Assembly: GCA_016462055.1 (NCBI GenBank)
Contig: JAEMTX010000006.1
Span: 1 to 28,026 of the forward strand
DNA length: 28,026 bases
Origin: Acidimicrobiia bacterium
GTDB taxonomy: Bacteria > Actinomycetota > Acidimicrobiia > Acidimicrobiales > Acidimicrobilacustridaceae
Direction: 5' to 3'
Made by a program: the position numbers and the translations under genes. Positions 14,303 to 22,647 of the stretch are shown piece after piece (the stretch's first letter is position 1; every line of letters begins with the position of its first letter). Below the pieces are notes generated by a model that saw only the letters and a list, made by a program, of their open reading frames with translations, was not told where the DNA came from and searched no databases.

Positions 14303-16006
14303 ATGGGTATGACATTCGAAGAAGCAGTGGCGGTGCTCACTGGCCCCGACGCTCCATTCGAGATCGCCGACGCCGAGGTTCTCGGCCGGCCCAGTCGCAT
14401 CTTCACGAAGATTCCTCCAGCGTTGCGCGACCTGTTTGACCTCATCCGCGCCCGTCCCGCCGATGACGTCTACCTCGTTTTTGAAGACGAACGTTGGACC
14501 AACGGTGACATGGTCAAGAGCATCGATGAAATCGCCACCGTCTTGGTCGAACGCTATGGAGTGACCAAAGGTGATCGCGTTGCTATCAACATGCGCAACT
14601 TCCCCGAATGGATCACTGCGTTTGGCGCCGCAACCTCGATTGGCGCAATCGCCGTTTTAGTAAACGCATGGTGGACCGGTCCCGAAATCGAATTCGGCCT
14701 TGTCGATGCCGACGCCAAAGTTCTGATCACCGACCGCGAGCGCGTCGACCGAATTGGTGACCGTCTCCAAGCGCTGAATATTCATGGACTCGTTGTGCGC
14801 GCTGAGGGCGATCTTCCGCCCGGCTGCGATCATCTCGCCGATGTGGTTAGCCCGGGCGCGACAATGCCGATCGTCGAAATTCACCCAGACGATGACGCCA
14901 CGATTCTTTTCACTTCAGGCACCACCGGTGTACCCAAAGGCGCTGTCTCGACAAACCGCGGCGTTATCTCTGGCCTCTTTGCCTTCGCCTGCCGCACAAC
15001 GGTTGAAGCCCTTCGATGGGCGCCAGATACTCCGCCCGATCCATCGACTGCAGCGCCGTCAATCCCAGCATGTTTCATCCTTACCGTTCCGCTCTTTCAT
15101 GTGACCGGCTGTGTTCCCGTCATGCTTGGTTCGGTCACAACCGGAGCGCGCCTTGTGATGATGCACAAATGGGATCCACTGCGCGCGCTGCAACTGATCG
15201 AACGCGAGAAGGTCACAAACTTCGTCGGTGTTCCCACCATGTCGCAGGACCTCGTCAGTCACCCTGATTTCGCGAAGTACGACACCTCCAGCCTGAAAAA
15301 TGTTGGTGGCGGGGGCGCACCGATGGCCCCTGAACTTGTACGCAAGATCGAAGGGTCCTTTGCCGGCAAAGCCAGCCCGCAACTCGGCTACGGCCTCACC
15401 GAAACCAACGGGTATGGACCTGGCAATACCGGGCCGGACTACATGGCCAAGCCTTCAAGCACGGGCCGCGTTGTGCCCATCATGGGCGTCAAGATCGTCG
15501 ACCCCAATGGTTCGGAACAACCAAACGGTGAAGTCGGAGAGGTGTGTCTCTCTGGTCCGATGCTCATCCGCGGTTACTGGAATCGCCCTGAAGCAACCGC
15601 CGAATCGATTCGAGACGGCTGGCTTCACACTGGCGACCTTGGATACCTCGATGACCAAGGATTCCTGTACGTCGTCGATCGCATCAAAGACATGGTGTTG
15701 CGCGGCGGCGAGAACGTTTACTGCTCAGAAGTTGAGGCTGCGATTTTCGAACACAAAAACATCCATGAGGTCGCAGTGTTCGGTCTTCCGCATGAGCGTT
15801 TAGGCGAGGAAGTCGTTGCCGCGTTGCTGCCGACACCAGGAAAAACCATCGACATCGATGAACTCACGGCGTTCCTCGCCGAACGGATTGCCCCGTTCAA
15901 GATCCCGTCACAGTGGTTCGTGCGCGACGAGCCGTTGCCTCGGGGAGCGACCGGGAAGATCCTCAAGCGTGAAATCCGCGACCTTGTGCTCGAGGGGAAG
16001 TTCTGA
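14303..16006 (+). CDS. Long-chain fatty-acid/acyl-CoA ligase (ANL superfamily)
   Basis: Activates a carboxylic acid with ATP to an acyl-adenylate and then to the CoA thioester. The 567-residue protein has the P-loop-like TSGTTGVPK (204-212), the YGLTETNG adenine-binding segment, HTGDLGYLDDQGFLYVVDR with the ribose-binding Asp and hinge, the C-terminal-domain motif RGGENVYCSEVE, and the catalytic Lys K552 in GATGKILKREI. The size and motifs fit FadD-like ligases. The ATG at 14303 follows a strong SD (GGAGGA, 7 nt spacing). Together with the two thioesterase-like genes it forms a plus-strand acyl-CoA group that ends in a strong terminator. Chain length or ring preference cannot be read from sequence. 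Confidence 0.92.
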   Translation: MGMTFEEAVAVLTGPDAPFEIADAEVLGRPSRIFTKIPPALRDLFDLIRARPADDVYLVFEDERWTNGDMVKSIDEIATVLVERYGVTKGDRVAINMRNFPEWITAFGAATSIGAIAVLVNAWWTGPEIEFGLVDADAKVLITDRERVDRIGDRLQALNIHGLVVRAEGDLPPGCDHLADVVSPGATMPIVEIHPDDDATILFTSGTTGVPKGAVSTNRGVISGLFAFACRTTVEALRWAPDTPPDPSTAAPSIPACFILTVPLFHVTGCVPVMLGSVTTGARLVMMHKWDPLRALQLIEREKVTNFVGVPTMSQDLVSHPDFAKYDTSSLKNVGGGGAPMAPELVRKIEGSFAGKASPQLGYGLTETNGYGPGNTGPDYMAKPSSTGRVVPIMGVKIVDPNGSEQPNGEVGEVCLSGPMLIRGYWNRPEATAESIRDGWLHTGDLGYLDDQGFLYVVDRIKDMVLRGGENVYCSEVEAAIFEHKNIHEVAVFGLPHERLGEEVVAALLPTPGKTIDIDELTAFLAERIAPFKIPSQWFVRDEPLPRGATGKILKREIRDLVLEGKF

Positions 16007-16040
16007 GCACAAACATCGCCGTTCACGAAACCTCAGACGC

Positions 16041-16073
16041 GACAAAGGCCTCCACATCGTGGAGGCCTTTGTC
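16041..16073. terminator. Bidirectional intrinsic terminator
   Basis: A perfect 15-bp stem with loop ATC: GACAAAGGCCTCCAC (16041-16055) pairs with GTGGAGGCCTTTGTC (16059-16073). A-rich and T-rich ends on both sides of the stem (ACAAA / TTTGT) let it work for the plus-strand ligase gene and the minus-strand amidohydrolase gene that converge here. It is the strongest terminator in the window. Confidence 0.9.
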
Positions 16074-16114
16074 CGTTCCCCCCGGAACTGTCAAGAACCA
16101 GGAAAACCGATCGT

Positions 16115-17305
16115 TCAGGCCGGTCGGCGGGTATTGAGTTCGGTGACGTTGTCGCGCATGATCAATTTCTGCACTTCAGGCGAGAACTCTTTGAGTTCAT
16201 CGATGTAGTCCAGCGGTTCCGGCATGCCCTCGATATGTGGCCAATCGGAACCAAAAATCACGCGATCGGAACCCATGAGTTCGACAACCTCGTGCACGTC
16301 GTCTTCCCAAAACGGATTGATCCAGATTTGGCGACGGAAGGTTTCCGAAGGACTCTCGTGAAACCAGCCCGGCATCTTCTTCGCTGTGTTGTCGAGCTTC
16401 TTGAGCAAACCACGAAGGAATCCGGAACCATTCTCGACAGATGCAACTCGAACATTCGGGAAACGCTCAAACATTTTGTCGCACACGAGCGAACCAAGGA
16501 AGTCCTCGATCGGTCGATCGAACATGGTGGCCATACGGAGCGGCTGCGGACGTGACTGCTGACTGAAGCCCGCAGAGAATCCGTTGTCTTCGCCATAACC
16601 GTGAGAGTTGTAACCCGAATCTCCAGCGTGAGCGACAACGGTGATGCCCGATTCGTTCGCAAGAGCCCAGAATGGGTCGAATATTGGATCGGCAGGCGAA
16701 CGCTGTCCATCAATGGTGTTGGGTGCTGCGGGACGCATGACAACCGTTGTTGCCCCGTTGTCGAGTGCGAACTTCAATTCGCTCACGGCCCAGTCGACAT
16801 CAACGAGGCTGATGTATGGGGCAGTGAAAATACGATCCTTGTGGTTGAAGCCCCAGTCTTCAAGCATCCAACGGTTGAACGCAGTGAAAACCTGCATGAC
16901 CGCCCACGGATCTTGGTGGAGTGGCTCTTCATAAATCATGCCGAGCGTGGGGAACAGCCAGCACTTCTCGAGACCGTAGTCATCGAGCATCGCGATTCGC
17001 GCATCTTTGTCGCGGTACGCGGGACGAATTGGCTCGCGCTGCTTAAGAAGTTCAATCGGGTTTTCATTGTTGGGATTACCGCGGAAGTAATCCTTCAACA
17101 CACCCGGAAGCGCAACTGGATCAAAGGTCGGGTTGACCACGGCGTGGCTAACTTTGCCACCGATGACGTGGTACTGACGCCCGTTGATCGTGCACCACTC
17201 AATGGTGCGCGATGCGGTACGAGGATCGAGATGGCGAGTGAACGCATCGATCGCTTCGTAGTAGTGGTTATCGCAATCGAAGACGGGGAATCCAAGTTCG
17301 GTCAT
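16115..17305 (-). CDS. Amidohydrolase-2 family protein (ACMSD/decarboxylase-like)
   Basis: Metal-dependent TIM-barrel enzyme of 396 residues. The family (PF04909) includes ACMSD, gamma-resorcylate decarboxylase and LigJ-type hydratases. The N-terminus reads FDCDNHYYE: Asp (D12) replaces the first His of the usual D-x-H-x-H and H14 keeps the second, a form common in actinobacterial members. Other ligand candidates are H226 in VVAHAGDSG and D354 in FGSDWPHIEG; ENGSGF near 291 is also typical. The ATG at 17305 has no SD and lies 6 nt after TAGATT, which begins at the stop codon of the upstream regulator gene. It ends the catabolic cluster and could hydrolyse, decarboxylate or hydrate a ring-derived acid. 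Confidence 0.87.
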   Translation of the reverse strand: MTELGFPVFDCDNHYYEAIDAFTRHLDPRTASRTIEWCTINGRQYHVIGGKVSHAVVNPTFDPVALPGVLKDYFRGNPNNENPIELLKQREPIRPAYRDKDARIAMLDDYGLEKCWLFPTLGMIYEEPLHQDPWAVMQVFTAFNRWMLEDWGFNHKDRIFTAPYISLVDVDWAVSELKFALDNGATTVVMRPAAPNTIDGQRSPADPIFDPFWALANESGITVVAHAGDSGYNSHGYGEDNGFSAGFSQQSRPQPLRMATMFDRPIEDFLGSLVCDKMFERFPNVRVASVENGSGFLRGLLKKLDNTAKKMPGWFHESPSETFRRQIWINPFWEDDVHEVVELMGSDRVIFGSDWPHIEGMPEPLDYIDELKEFSPEVQKLIMRDNVTELNTRRPA

Positions 17306-17311
17306 GACGAC

Positions 17312-17317
17312 AATCTA
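17312..17317 (-). promoter_or_regulatory. -10 hexamer of the amidohydrolase-2 gene (leaderless type)
   Basis: TAGATT on the minus strand, 6 nt before the ATG at 17305. Its first three bases are the TAG stop of the PaaX-like gene, so one sequence ends a gene and starts the next transcript. Confidence 0.45.
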
Positions 17318-18163
17318 CGACACAACAGGCTCTTCACACAACCTTATGTAGTACGACGTTGCCGCCTCGGCCCACTCGCTGAACCGGAGCTGGAAAACCT
17401 TCCGGGCTCGGGTTCCAACCCAATCGGCCGGCAAGAGCTGGAGTGGCAAAGAAGGGTCCACGCTTAGAAGATGGCGCCATTCGTGGGCCAGTCGGGTGCG
17501 CAACGCAAACGCCTCGCACTCGTCCGCAGGCACGGCTCTCTCGAACTCTTCCAGAAAGGCTTCGTGCGCAGCCTCCGCCGTATCGAGGTCCCAGGCCAAG
17601 GCGACGACTTCGCCCGGGGTTTCGGCCCCGTCAACAGATTGAGCGCTGAACAGCAACGCCCGATCCTGCAATCCGCAGGCAGAAAGAACCGCATCGGCTC
17701 CTTCACGTGAGCCTTCGCCGACTGCCACCCACGTGCCCGGTCCCAGCGTTCCGAATCCCTCGAAATCGAGACCTACGGCCAGACGGTCCCGTGCCTCGCG
17801 ATCAAGTGCGGCACCAGTGAGGGTTAGCAACAAAAACGTTCCGTCCCAGGTTCGGTCCGACACGATCGAACGTTGGACGCGAGGAACCGCCGAGCCGATC
17901 ATTCGACGTCCAGAACTCGTGAGCCGCCAACGTGTGTAACGACCGACGGACTCCCCTTCGAGCCATCCATCCGCCGCAGTGCGATTAACCGCTTGGCGCG
18001 CGGCGCGGGCTTCAATGCCGAGCGCCTCGAGCGCGCCTACGAGCGTCGCTGTCCATACCGGCGTGTCGTTGGGTCCGACCCATTGACCCAACACACTGAT
18101 GAGGAGCGACCGAGCGCTGGGGCCTCCGTCAGCGCGACGACGAGTTGCAGTGGCGACAACCAT
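17315..18163 (-). CDS. PaaX-family transcriptional regulator
   Basis: DNA-binding regulator of 282 residues, related to PaaX, the repressor of phenylacetate degradation that responds to phenylacetyl-CoA. The N-terminal winged helix covers about 15-85 (SARSLLISVLGQWV, then ARAARQAVNRTAADGWLE and RWRLTSSGRR). The Cas2-like middle domain follows (about 100-190, WDGTFLLLTLTG and FEGFGTLGPGTWVAVGEG). The C-terminal PaaX domain has VVALAWDLDTAEAA, the HEWRHLLSVDPSLPLQLLP segment and the closing helix. The ATG overlaps the Rieske gene's stop by one base (TAATG), so it is co-translated with the pathway it probably controls. Its ligand may be a CoA ester made by the cluster; that is inference. Confidence 0.88.
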   Translation of the reverse strand: MVVATATRRRADGGPSARSLLISVLGQWVGPNDTPVWTATLVGALEALGIEARAARQAVNRTAADGWLEGESVGRYTRWRLTSSGRRMIGSAVPRVQRSIVSDRTWDGTFLLLTLTGAALDREARDRLAVGLDFEGFGTLGPGTWVAVGEGSREGADAVLSACGLQDRALLFSAQSVDGAETPGEVVALAWDLDTAEAAHEAFLEEFERAVPADECEAFALRTRLAHEWRHLLSVDPSLPLQLLPADWVGTRARKVFQLRFSEWAEAATSYYIRLCEEPVVS

Positions 18164-19515
18164 TACGGGAGATCGCCCTCGATCTCACTTGGAGAAATTC
18201 CGATATACCGCTCAAGCGCGAGCTGGTTGTTGAGAATGCGGCTTTCTTCCTGCGAAAGCGTGATCCGAGTGAATCCGGGTTGATGGAGACCACGTTGAGC
18301 GGTACGCAACATGTTGAAATCCTGATTGAACACCGTGCCGAACGCCATCGAATCGAGCGGCACTTCCATTTTCATCGGCTTGACACGAGCGACGTTTGCG
18401 CCGGCACGATCAAAATTGAAGATGTCGAGCCAACATTCATCGGGATGGTCACCGGGCCGAGTTCGCAATACCGACAACAAGTCTGGATGCAACAACACCG
18501 TGATATTCGGAAACACATTGTGTTGATCCATCATCATGATCTGGGTGTTGTCGTAGGCAGATAAGTCGACGCCCTTTGCCGCCTGAGCATCTCGCACGCA
18601 TTCGGCCATCACGTCAAAAAGTGTCGACCCGTCAGGAATCGGAGGAGCCGGACCTGGGTTCACCGCATCAAGTCCGGCTCGACCGGAATAGACCGATGCA
18701 AACGCTTCCCAGACTTCTTGGTCGCTTGGTGTCGGACGAATTCGAGGGGACGGAACGCCATAGAGCTGACGGCTACGCCCGACGTGATCCCAGAAGACCT
18801 GATGGTTATCAAGGTCGGCGAATACCTTCAGCAGTTCGGGGTGCAATCCCTGCACGTGATAGGTCTCGCTAAATCCATCGGCGGCGGTTTTCCAATTCGA
18901 AGGCACCTTTACGCTGATCTCAAAGCGACAGTGGAAATCGTCCATCCCGAGATACGCCGCATCGGCCGGAGCTCCGCCGAGATAGGTCGCCAGACTCATC
19001 GCATCGGTATCGAAATTGATGAAGACCAACGGCCCCCATGTGTCGACGAGCACGGGCGCAAGCCCATACGCGTCGTTGTCGATGACACCAAAGTCCCGAC
19101 GACTAGGAATTTCATTCAGCGAGCCATCGAGGTTCCAGCACCAACGATGGAATCCACAGCGAAGTTCGGTACGACCTGTGCCTGATCCTTTGCACAGTTC
19201 GATACCGCGATGCATGCACACGTTCTGAAACGCTCGCAACGTTCCTTCTTGATCGCGGAGGATGACCGCCGACAATTCCCCGACAGAGAACTCCACCCAA
19301 TCTCCGGGATCAGAAACTGCATCGATCGATGTCGCCAACTGCCAAACCCGGGGCCACATGCGTTCCGTTTCGAGCGCGGCGAAATCAGGTGAGTAGTAGC
19401 GGTTGGCGGGAATCGTGATCGGACGCCGCGTTGTTGGGCCCGAGCCTTCGGCTCGGCTTCGTAATGTTCCGATGTCTTTGACCGGAACTTCAGTTGGTTC
19501 TGTGAGATCAGTCAT
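18163..19515 (-). CDS. Rieske non-heme iron oxygenase, alpha (catalytic) subunit
   Basis: Hydroxylates an aromatic ring or aliphatic position with O2 and electrons from a separate reductase. The 450-residue protein carries a Rieske [2Fe-2S] domain with C100, H102 (CMHRG), C120 and H123 (CGFHRW), then a catalytic domain with the mononuclear iron region DGFSETYHVQGLHPE (H220, H225). Spacing is standard. No beta subunit, ferredoxin or reductase gene lies in the window, so it is probably an alpha-only enzyme using an electron supply encoded elsewhere. The ATG at 19515 has only a G-rich stretch as a possible SD. It sits 71 bases after the methyltransferase gene and overlaps the PaaX-like gene by one base. 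The substrate is unknown. Confidence 0.92.
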   Translation of the reverse strand: MTDLTEPTEVPVKDIGTLRSRAEGSGPTTRRPITIPANRYYSPDFAALETERMWPRVWQLATSIDAVSDPGDWVEFSVGELSAVILRDQEGTLRAFQNVCMHRGIELCKGSGTGRTELRCGFHRWCWNLDGSLNEIPSRRDFGVIDNDAYGLAPVLVDTWGPLVFINFDTDAMSLATYLGGAPADAAYLGMDDFHCRFEISVKVPSNWKTAADGFSETYHVQGLHPELLKVFADLDNHQVFWDHVGRSRQLYGVPSPRIRPTPSDQEVWEAFASVYSGRAGLDAVNPGPAPPIPDGSTLFDVMAECVRDAQAAKGVDLSAYDNTQIMMMDQHNVFPNITVLLHPDLLSVLRTRPGDHPDECWLDIFNFDRAGANVARVKPMKMEVPLDSMAFGTVFNQDFNMLRTAQRGLHQPGFTRITLSQEESRILNNQLALERYIGISPSEIEGDLP

Positions 19516-19586
19516 CGTGTTGGCCCCCCGGATGGAATGCGCAATGATCCTGCCACAGAGCGGTCAGGAAAATCGCAGGACCACGG

Positions 19587-20189
19587 TCACGAAGCAGGAC
19601 GGTGATGCACCGTTACGACGTAATCCGGGTCCTCATCCAAAATCTCGCCTTCCCACCCTGCCTTGTGTTCAGCCGGAACAAGGCCTTCACCTGAACACCA
19701 TTCATCGAACTCAGCGATCGTCGGCCACGTGGCTTTGAGTTGATTCCCCATGACAAGCCAGCCACCAGGAGCGACATGACGAGCACAGTTCTGCACTGCA
19801 CCGGAACGGTGGGCCGCGTCGACGAAGCCAATGACGTTTCCCGCTGCCACAACAAGTTCGAACTGACGACCGACGTCGACCGCTGCGAGGTCTGCAAGTC
19901 GCCAATCGAGTTGCGGGGCCCGACGCTGCGCCCGCCCAAGAAGGTCGGCATCGAGATCGACGCCAACAATCTCAACACCGCGAGCAGCGAGCTCGATTCC
20001 AACCCGACCGAATCCGCACCCAGCATCAAGTGCCGTCTTCGGTTCGAACCGCATTACAAAATCGACTTCACCGTGAGGGTTCTCGCCCTGTTCAGCCATC
20101 CGATCCCAGCGAGATTCATAGTCATCAAGGTCAACGGCCTTGCGCCATTGCTCCCATTGCGTTGAACCAACAGTCGGATCGTTACTCAT
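19587..20189 (-). CDS. Class I SAM-dependent methyltransferase
   Basis: Rossmann-fold methyltransferase of 200 residues. It has the glycine-rich SAM motif LDAGCGFGRVGIELAARG (motif I at 55-61), the acidic end of strand 2 in VGVDLDADLL, and a later motif (VVAAGNVIGFV) that replaces the usual DxxxxxN region. It resembles small-molecule methyltransferases of unknown target found in mycobacteria. The ATG at 20189 shares one base with the stop of the upstream crotonase gene (TGATG). An earlier reading from 20246 overlaps that gene by 58 bases and is rejected. It could methylate a pathway intermediate or detoxify one; nothing in the sequence decides. Confidence 0.85.
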   Translation of the reverse strand: MSNDPTVGSTQWEQWRKAVDLDDYESRWDRMAEQGENPHGEVDFVMRFEPKTALDAGCGFGRVGIELAARGVEIVGVDLDADLLGRAQRRAPQLDWRLADLAAVDVGRQFELVVAAGNVIGFVDAAHRSGAVQNCARHVAPGGWLVMGNQLKATWPTIAEFDEWCSGEGLVPAEHKAGWEGEILDEDPDYVVTVHHRPAS

Positions 20190-21262
20190 CAGGTCACCTG
20201 TCCGGTTTCGAATCGTGAGTTGTCGATCTCGTCGATGAGTCCCCACGACAACGCAGTTTCGGTAGTGATCGGTCGACCGGACAATCCGAAATACGCAGTT
20301 CGATGACGTCCAATTCGGCGCGGGATGCTCGCAGTTCCGCCCGCACCTGGCACGAGGCCCATCGCAATCTCAGGCAAGAGAAACGATGTCTCAGAATGAG
20401 CCACCACTCGTGCAGCGAATGCAGGAAGTTCGACGCCAGCGCCAACACAGTTGCCGTGAACCATGACCTCCACCCGATCAGCGATCGCCGCTAACGCAAT
20501 GCCGGCATTTCTGCTGGTTCGAATGCTGTGCGCCACGACCGGCGCGGGTGCAGTGCCGAATTCATCAAGATCCCCACCGCTGCAGAACGATGGGCCCGCT
20601 CCGCGCACTATCACCTTGGCAATCGTTGGGTCTGCATCGACAAGGCGAAACGCTTCCACTAATTCATCGCGCATTCGCGTTCCGTACGCATTGTGGACCT
20701 CAGGTCGATCAAGAGTGATCGAAAGCAAATTGTCGGTCCGTTCAACGAGAACGACTGATGAGTCCGGACGAGGTCGCGGACTTCTTGCTGATCGCGAGTC
20801 AAGCCATTGTGAATACGTATCGCCACCTTGAAGGAGGCTGTAAACCCATGACTCGGCAATCACCGCTTCTGACGCCGATGCATGTTCTCCGACTCGGAGC
20901 AACTGCCCGAGCGCAACCGACGCATCCGGCGACACTTCAATTGCGGAAATCAGTAAACGGAGCGTTTCATCGAGTGAGTTCCCGCATGAGATCCAAGGTG
21001 ATGACGCGTCATCACCAGAGCAAAGGGCAACATCAAGGCCGACGATCGCCGAACTATCGATCGGTCCGCGACGGGAGATTCCGATCAGCACCACCGGCGT
21101 CGTCGAAAGAATTGCCGTGATGCGCAGTAAGTCCGGGGTCTCAAACGGTTCGGAGAGATCTACAACAACTGCTGGCGAACCAACGACCACGCCGAGCGCC
21201 GTGTCATCGAGACCATCAGCAATAAACGCAAGCAAGGCAGAAGGTGATCGAAGAACCGTCAT
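20189..21262 (-). CDS. Enoyl-CoA hydratase/isomerase family protein with unusual N-terminal half
   Basis: Crotonase-superfamily protein of 357 residues. The core lies in the C-terminal half (about 168-345). It has the oxyanion-hole segment SFCSGGDLDEF (225-235), GNCVGAGVELP with E279, and LLPEIAMGLVPGAGGT with E298. Both catalytic glutamates of enoyl-CoA hydratase are therefore present. The protein ends just after GLIDEI and lacks the helical C-terminal region a crotonase needs for CoA binding and trimer contacts. Residues 105-160 (AIEVSPDASVALGQLLR, later WLDSR) instead look like that missing helical region, placed before the core. Residues 20-100 look like a worn-down crotonase sheet. It overlaps the upstream amidohydrolase gene by 4 nt (ATGA). 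Hydratase activity is likely; the substrate is unknown. Confidence 0.8.
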   Translation of the reverse strand: MTVLRSPSALLAFIADGLDDTALGVVVGSPAVVVDLSEPFETPDLLRITAILSTTPVVLIGISRRGPIDSSAIVGLDVALCSGDDASSPWISCGNSLDETLRLLISAIEVSPDASVALGQLLRVGEHASASEAVIAESWVYSLLQGGDTYSQWLDSRSARSPRPRPDSSVVLVERTDNLLSITLDRPEVHNAYGTRMRDELVEAFRLVDADPTIAKVIVRGAGPSFCSGGDLDEFGTAPAPVVAHSIRTSRNAGIALAAIADRVEVMVHGNCVGAGVELPAFAARVVAHSETSFLLPEIAMGLVPGAGGTASIPRRIGRHRTAYFGLSGRPITTETALSWGLIDEIDNSRFETGQVT

Positions 21263-22647
21263 GAGTGCACCAGCCTGCCCCCAACCCAGGTCATGCGCAC
21301 ATGCGCCGCATCGGGTGCCGCCAGCACTTCGTCGAGAGGCGCATCAAGAAGGCACAGATCTGCCGCACTTCCGCACACCACTCGTCGTGGAGAACCACCG
21401 GGATCAAGTGGATCTGTGAGATACCAACCCAGCGCAGTGCGAGCATCGACTCTCTCGGATTCGCCGATGACGTTGCCCGAACGTGTCTGTCGCGTCGTCG
21501 CGGTTGCGATCGTGGCCCAGGGGTCGGCCGATGTCACCGGTGCGTCGCTCCCTATTGCCACAGCAATCCCGGCCGACTGCAATGACGCCGCCCGATGAAG
21601 AAATGGCAGATCCTCGCGGTCAACCGAACTCAGATAGTGATCACCGCGTTCGCCTACCAAGCCTGGCTGGATAACAACGGTGACGGAACCACTCGCGAGA
21701 ATTGCATCAAGGTCTTCAGGCAACACTGAACCGTGTTCGATGCGATCGCCAGGATAAGTTCCAGCCAGCGCTAAGGCTGTCACCGCAGTAACTGTTTCCG
21801 CACGGCTCACCGCATGAATAGCCACTGCACGATCTTTGAGATGGTGGGCGGAAATGATGCGGGCAAGCGCATCGGGATCAAGACCGGTTACTTCGTCGAT
21901 CACGATCTTGGCCGGACCAACCCTTGCGAAGTCTGCAACTGCTACGGGGTCATCAACCCCGAGAAGAACCAAACGTTGCGGCAGAGAACGATCGCTCACC
22001 GCGGAACGAAGAAGTTCGAGTCGCCCCTGACCGAGATTGGGCGTTGCATCGGTGACGCCGGTGATCCCAAATGTGGCGAGTTCAGCGCCTACGCCTCGAA
22101 GTGACGGAGCGGTCGGCGGAATGCGATCTGCGATCCATTCATCAAGACGAAGAAGCCAGCCGGTTGGAATCCCATCGGGATCGAGTTCAACTCCATCTGG
22201 TAACTCGCCACTGAGGACGAGATCGAGAGCAGCGGTAGAAAGCACCCACGCCAGCCCTGATCGATGCTGCACACGAAGAGGTCTGTTGCCAACCAGCGCA
22301 TCTAGGCGACGGCAATCAAGAATGCCGTGGCGATGTTCGTCGTATCCAGAAGCGCGCAACCACCCGGTCTCTGAGTTCGCCGATACTGATCGAAGCGCAT
22401 CGTCGAATTCCCGTGGCGTTTGAAGCGGATCGAGATCGATCCCTTCGCGACGAGCCGCCATCGCAAGGAGGTGCACATGGTGATCGTGCAGACCAACAAT
22501 CAACGCTCCGCCGTCGGCGTCAACGACATCGGCATTAAGCGTCGCTACGTCCTCAGATATTTCGACGATGTGCCCGTTATTAATGACAACCGAGACGTGG
22601 CGACCTTCAACTTCTGCATTGGTTATGACGGTTTTCATCGTCACCAC
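21259..22647 (-). CDS. YtcJ-like metal-dependent amidohydrolase (amidohydrolase family 3)
   Basis: TIM-barrel hydrolase of up to 462 residues. It begins with a short beta domain (ITNAEVEG...HIVEI), then the metal motif GLHDHHVHLLAMAARREGID (H57, H59). GWLRASGYDE, PLRVQHRSGLAWVLS, VAIHAVSRAE, DRIEHGSV and AIGSDAPVTSADPW follow in the order typical of YtcJ/PF07969 enzymes. These hydrolyse amides or carbamates, but few have known substrates. Three in-frame starts are possible: GTG 22647, GTG 22644 and ATG 22638. The first two overlap the stop of the CoA-transferase gene and the last starts 2 nt after it. Its own stop overlaps the next gene by 4 nt. It sits between the two rearranged CoA enzymes, so it may act on the same intermediate. 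Confidence 0.86.
   Translation of the reverse strand: MVTMKTVITNAEVEGRHVSVVINNGHIVEISEDVATLNADVVDADGGALIVGLHDHHVHLLAMAARREGIDLDPLQTPREFDDALRSVSANSETGWLRASGYDEHRHGILDCRRLDALVGNRPLRVQHRSGLAWVLSTAALDLVLSGELPDGVELDPDGIPTGWLLRLDEWIADRIPPTAPSLRGVGAELATFGITGVTDATPNLGQGRLELLRSAVSDRSLPQRLVLLGVDDPVAVADFARVGPAKIVIDEVTGLDPDALARIISAHHLKDRAVAIHAVSRAETVTAVTALALAGTYPGDRIEHGSVLPEDLDAILASGSVTVVIQPGLVGERGDHYLSSVDREDLPFLHRAASLQSAGIAVAIGSDAPVTSADPWATIATATTRQTRSGNVIGESERVDARTALGWYLTDPLDPGGSPRRVVCGSAADLCLLDAPLDEVLAAPDAAHVRMTWVGGRLVHS

Noticed and set aside
16601..17467. Plus-strand ORF of 288 codons antisense to the amidohydrolase-2 gene
   Set aside because: No family features; it lies opposite a clear metal-dependent hydrolase gene and crosses into the PaaX-like gene.
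19548..19580. Inverted repeat TCCTGC/GCAGGA between the methyltransferase and Rieske genes
   Set aside because: Only 6 bp with a 21-nt spacer; too weak to call a terminator or operator.
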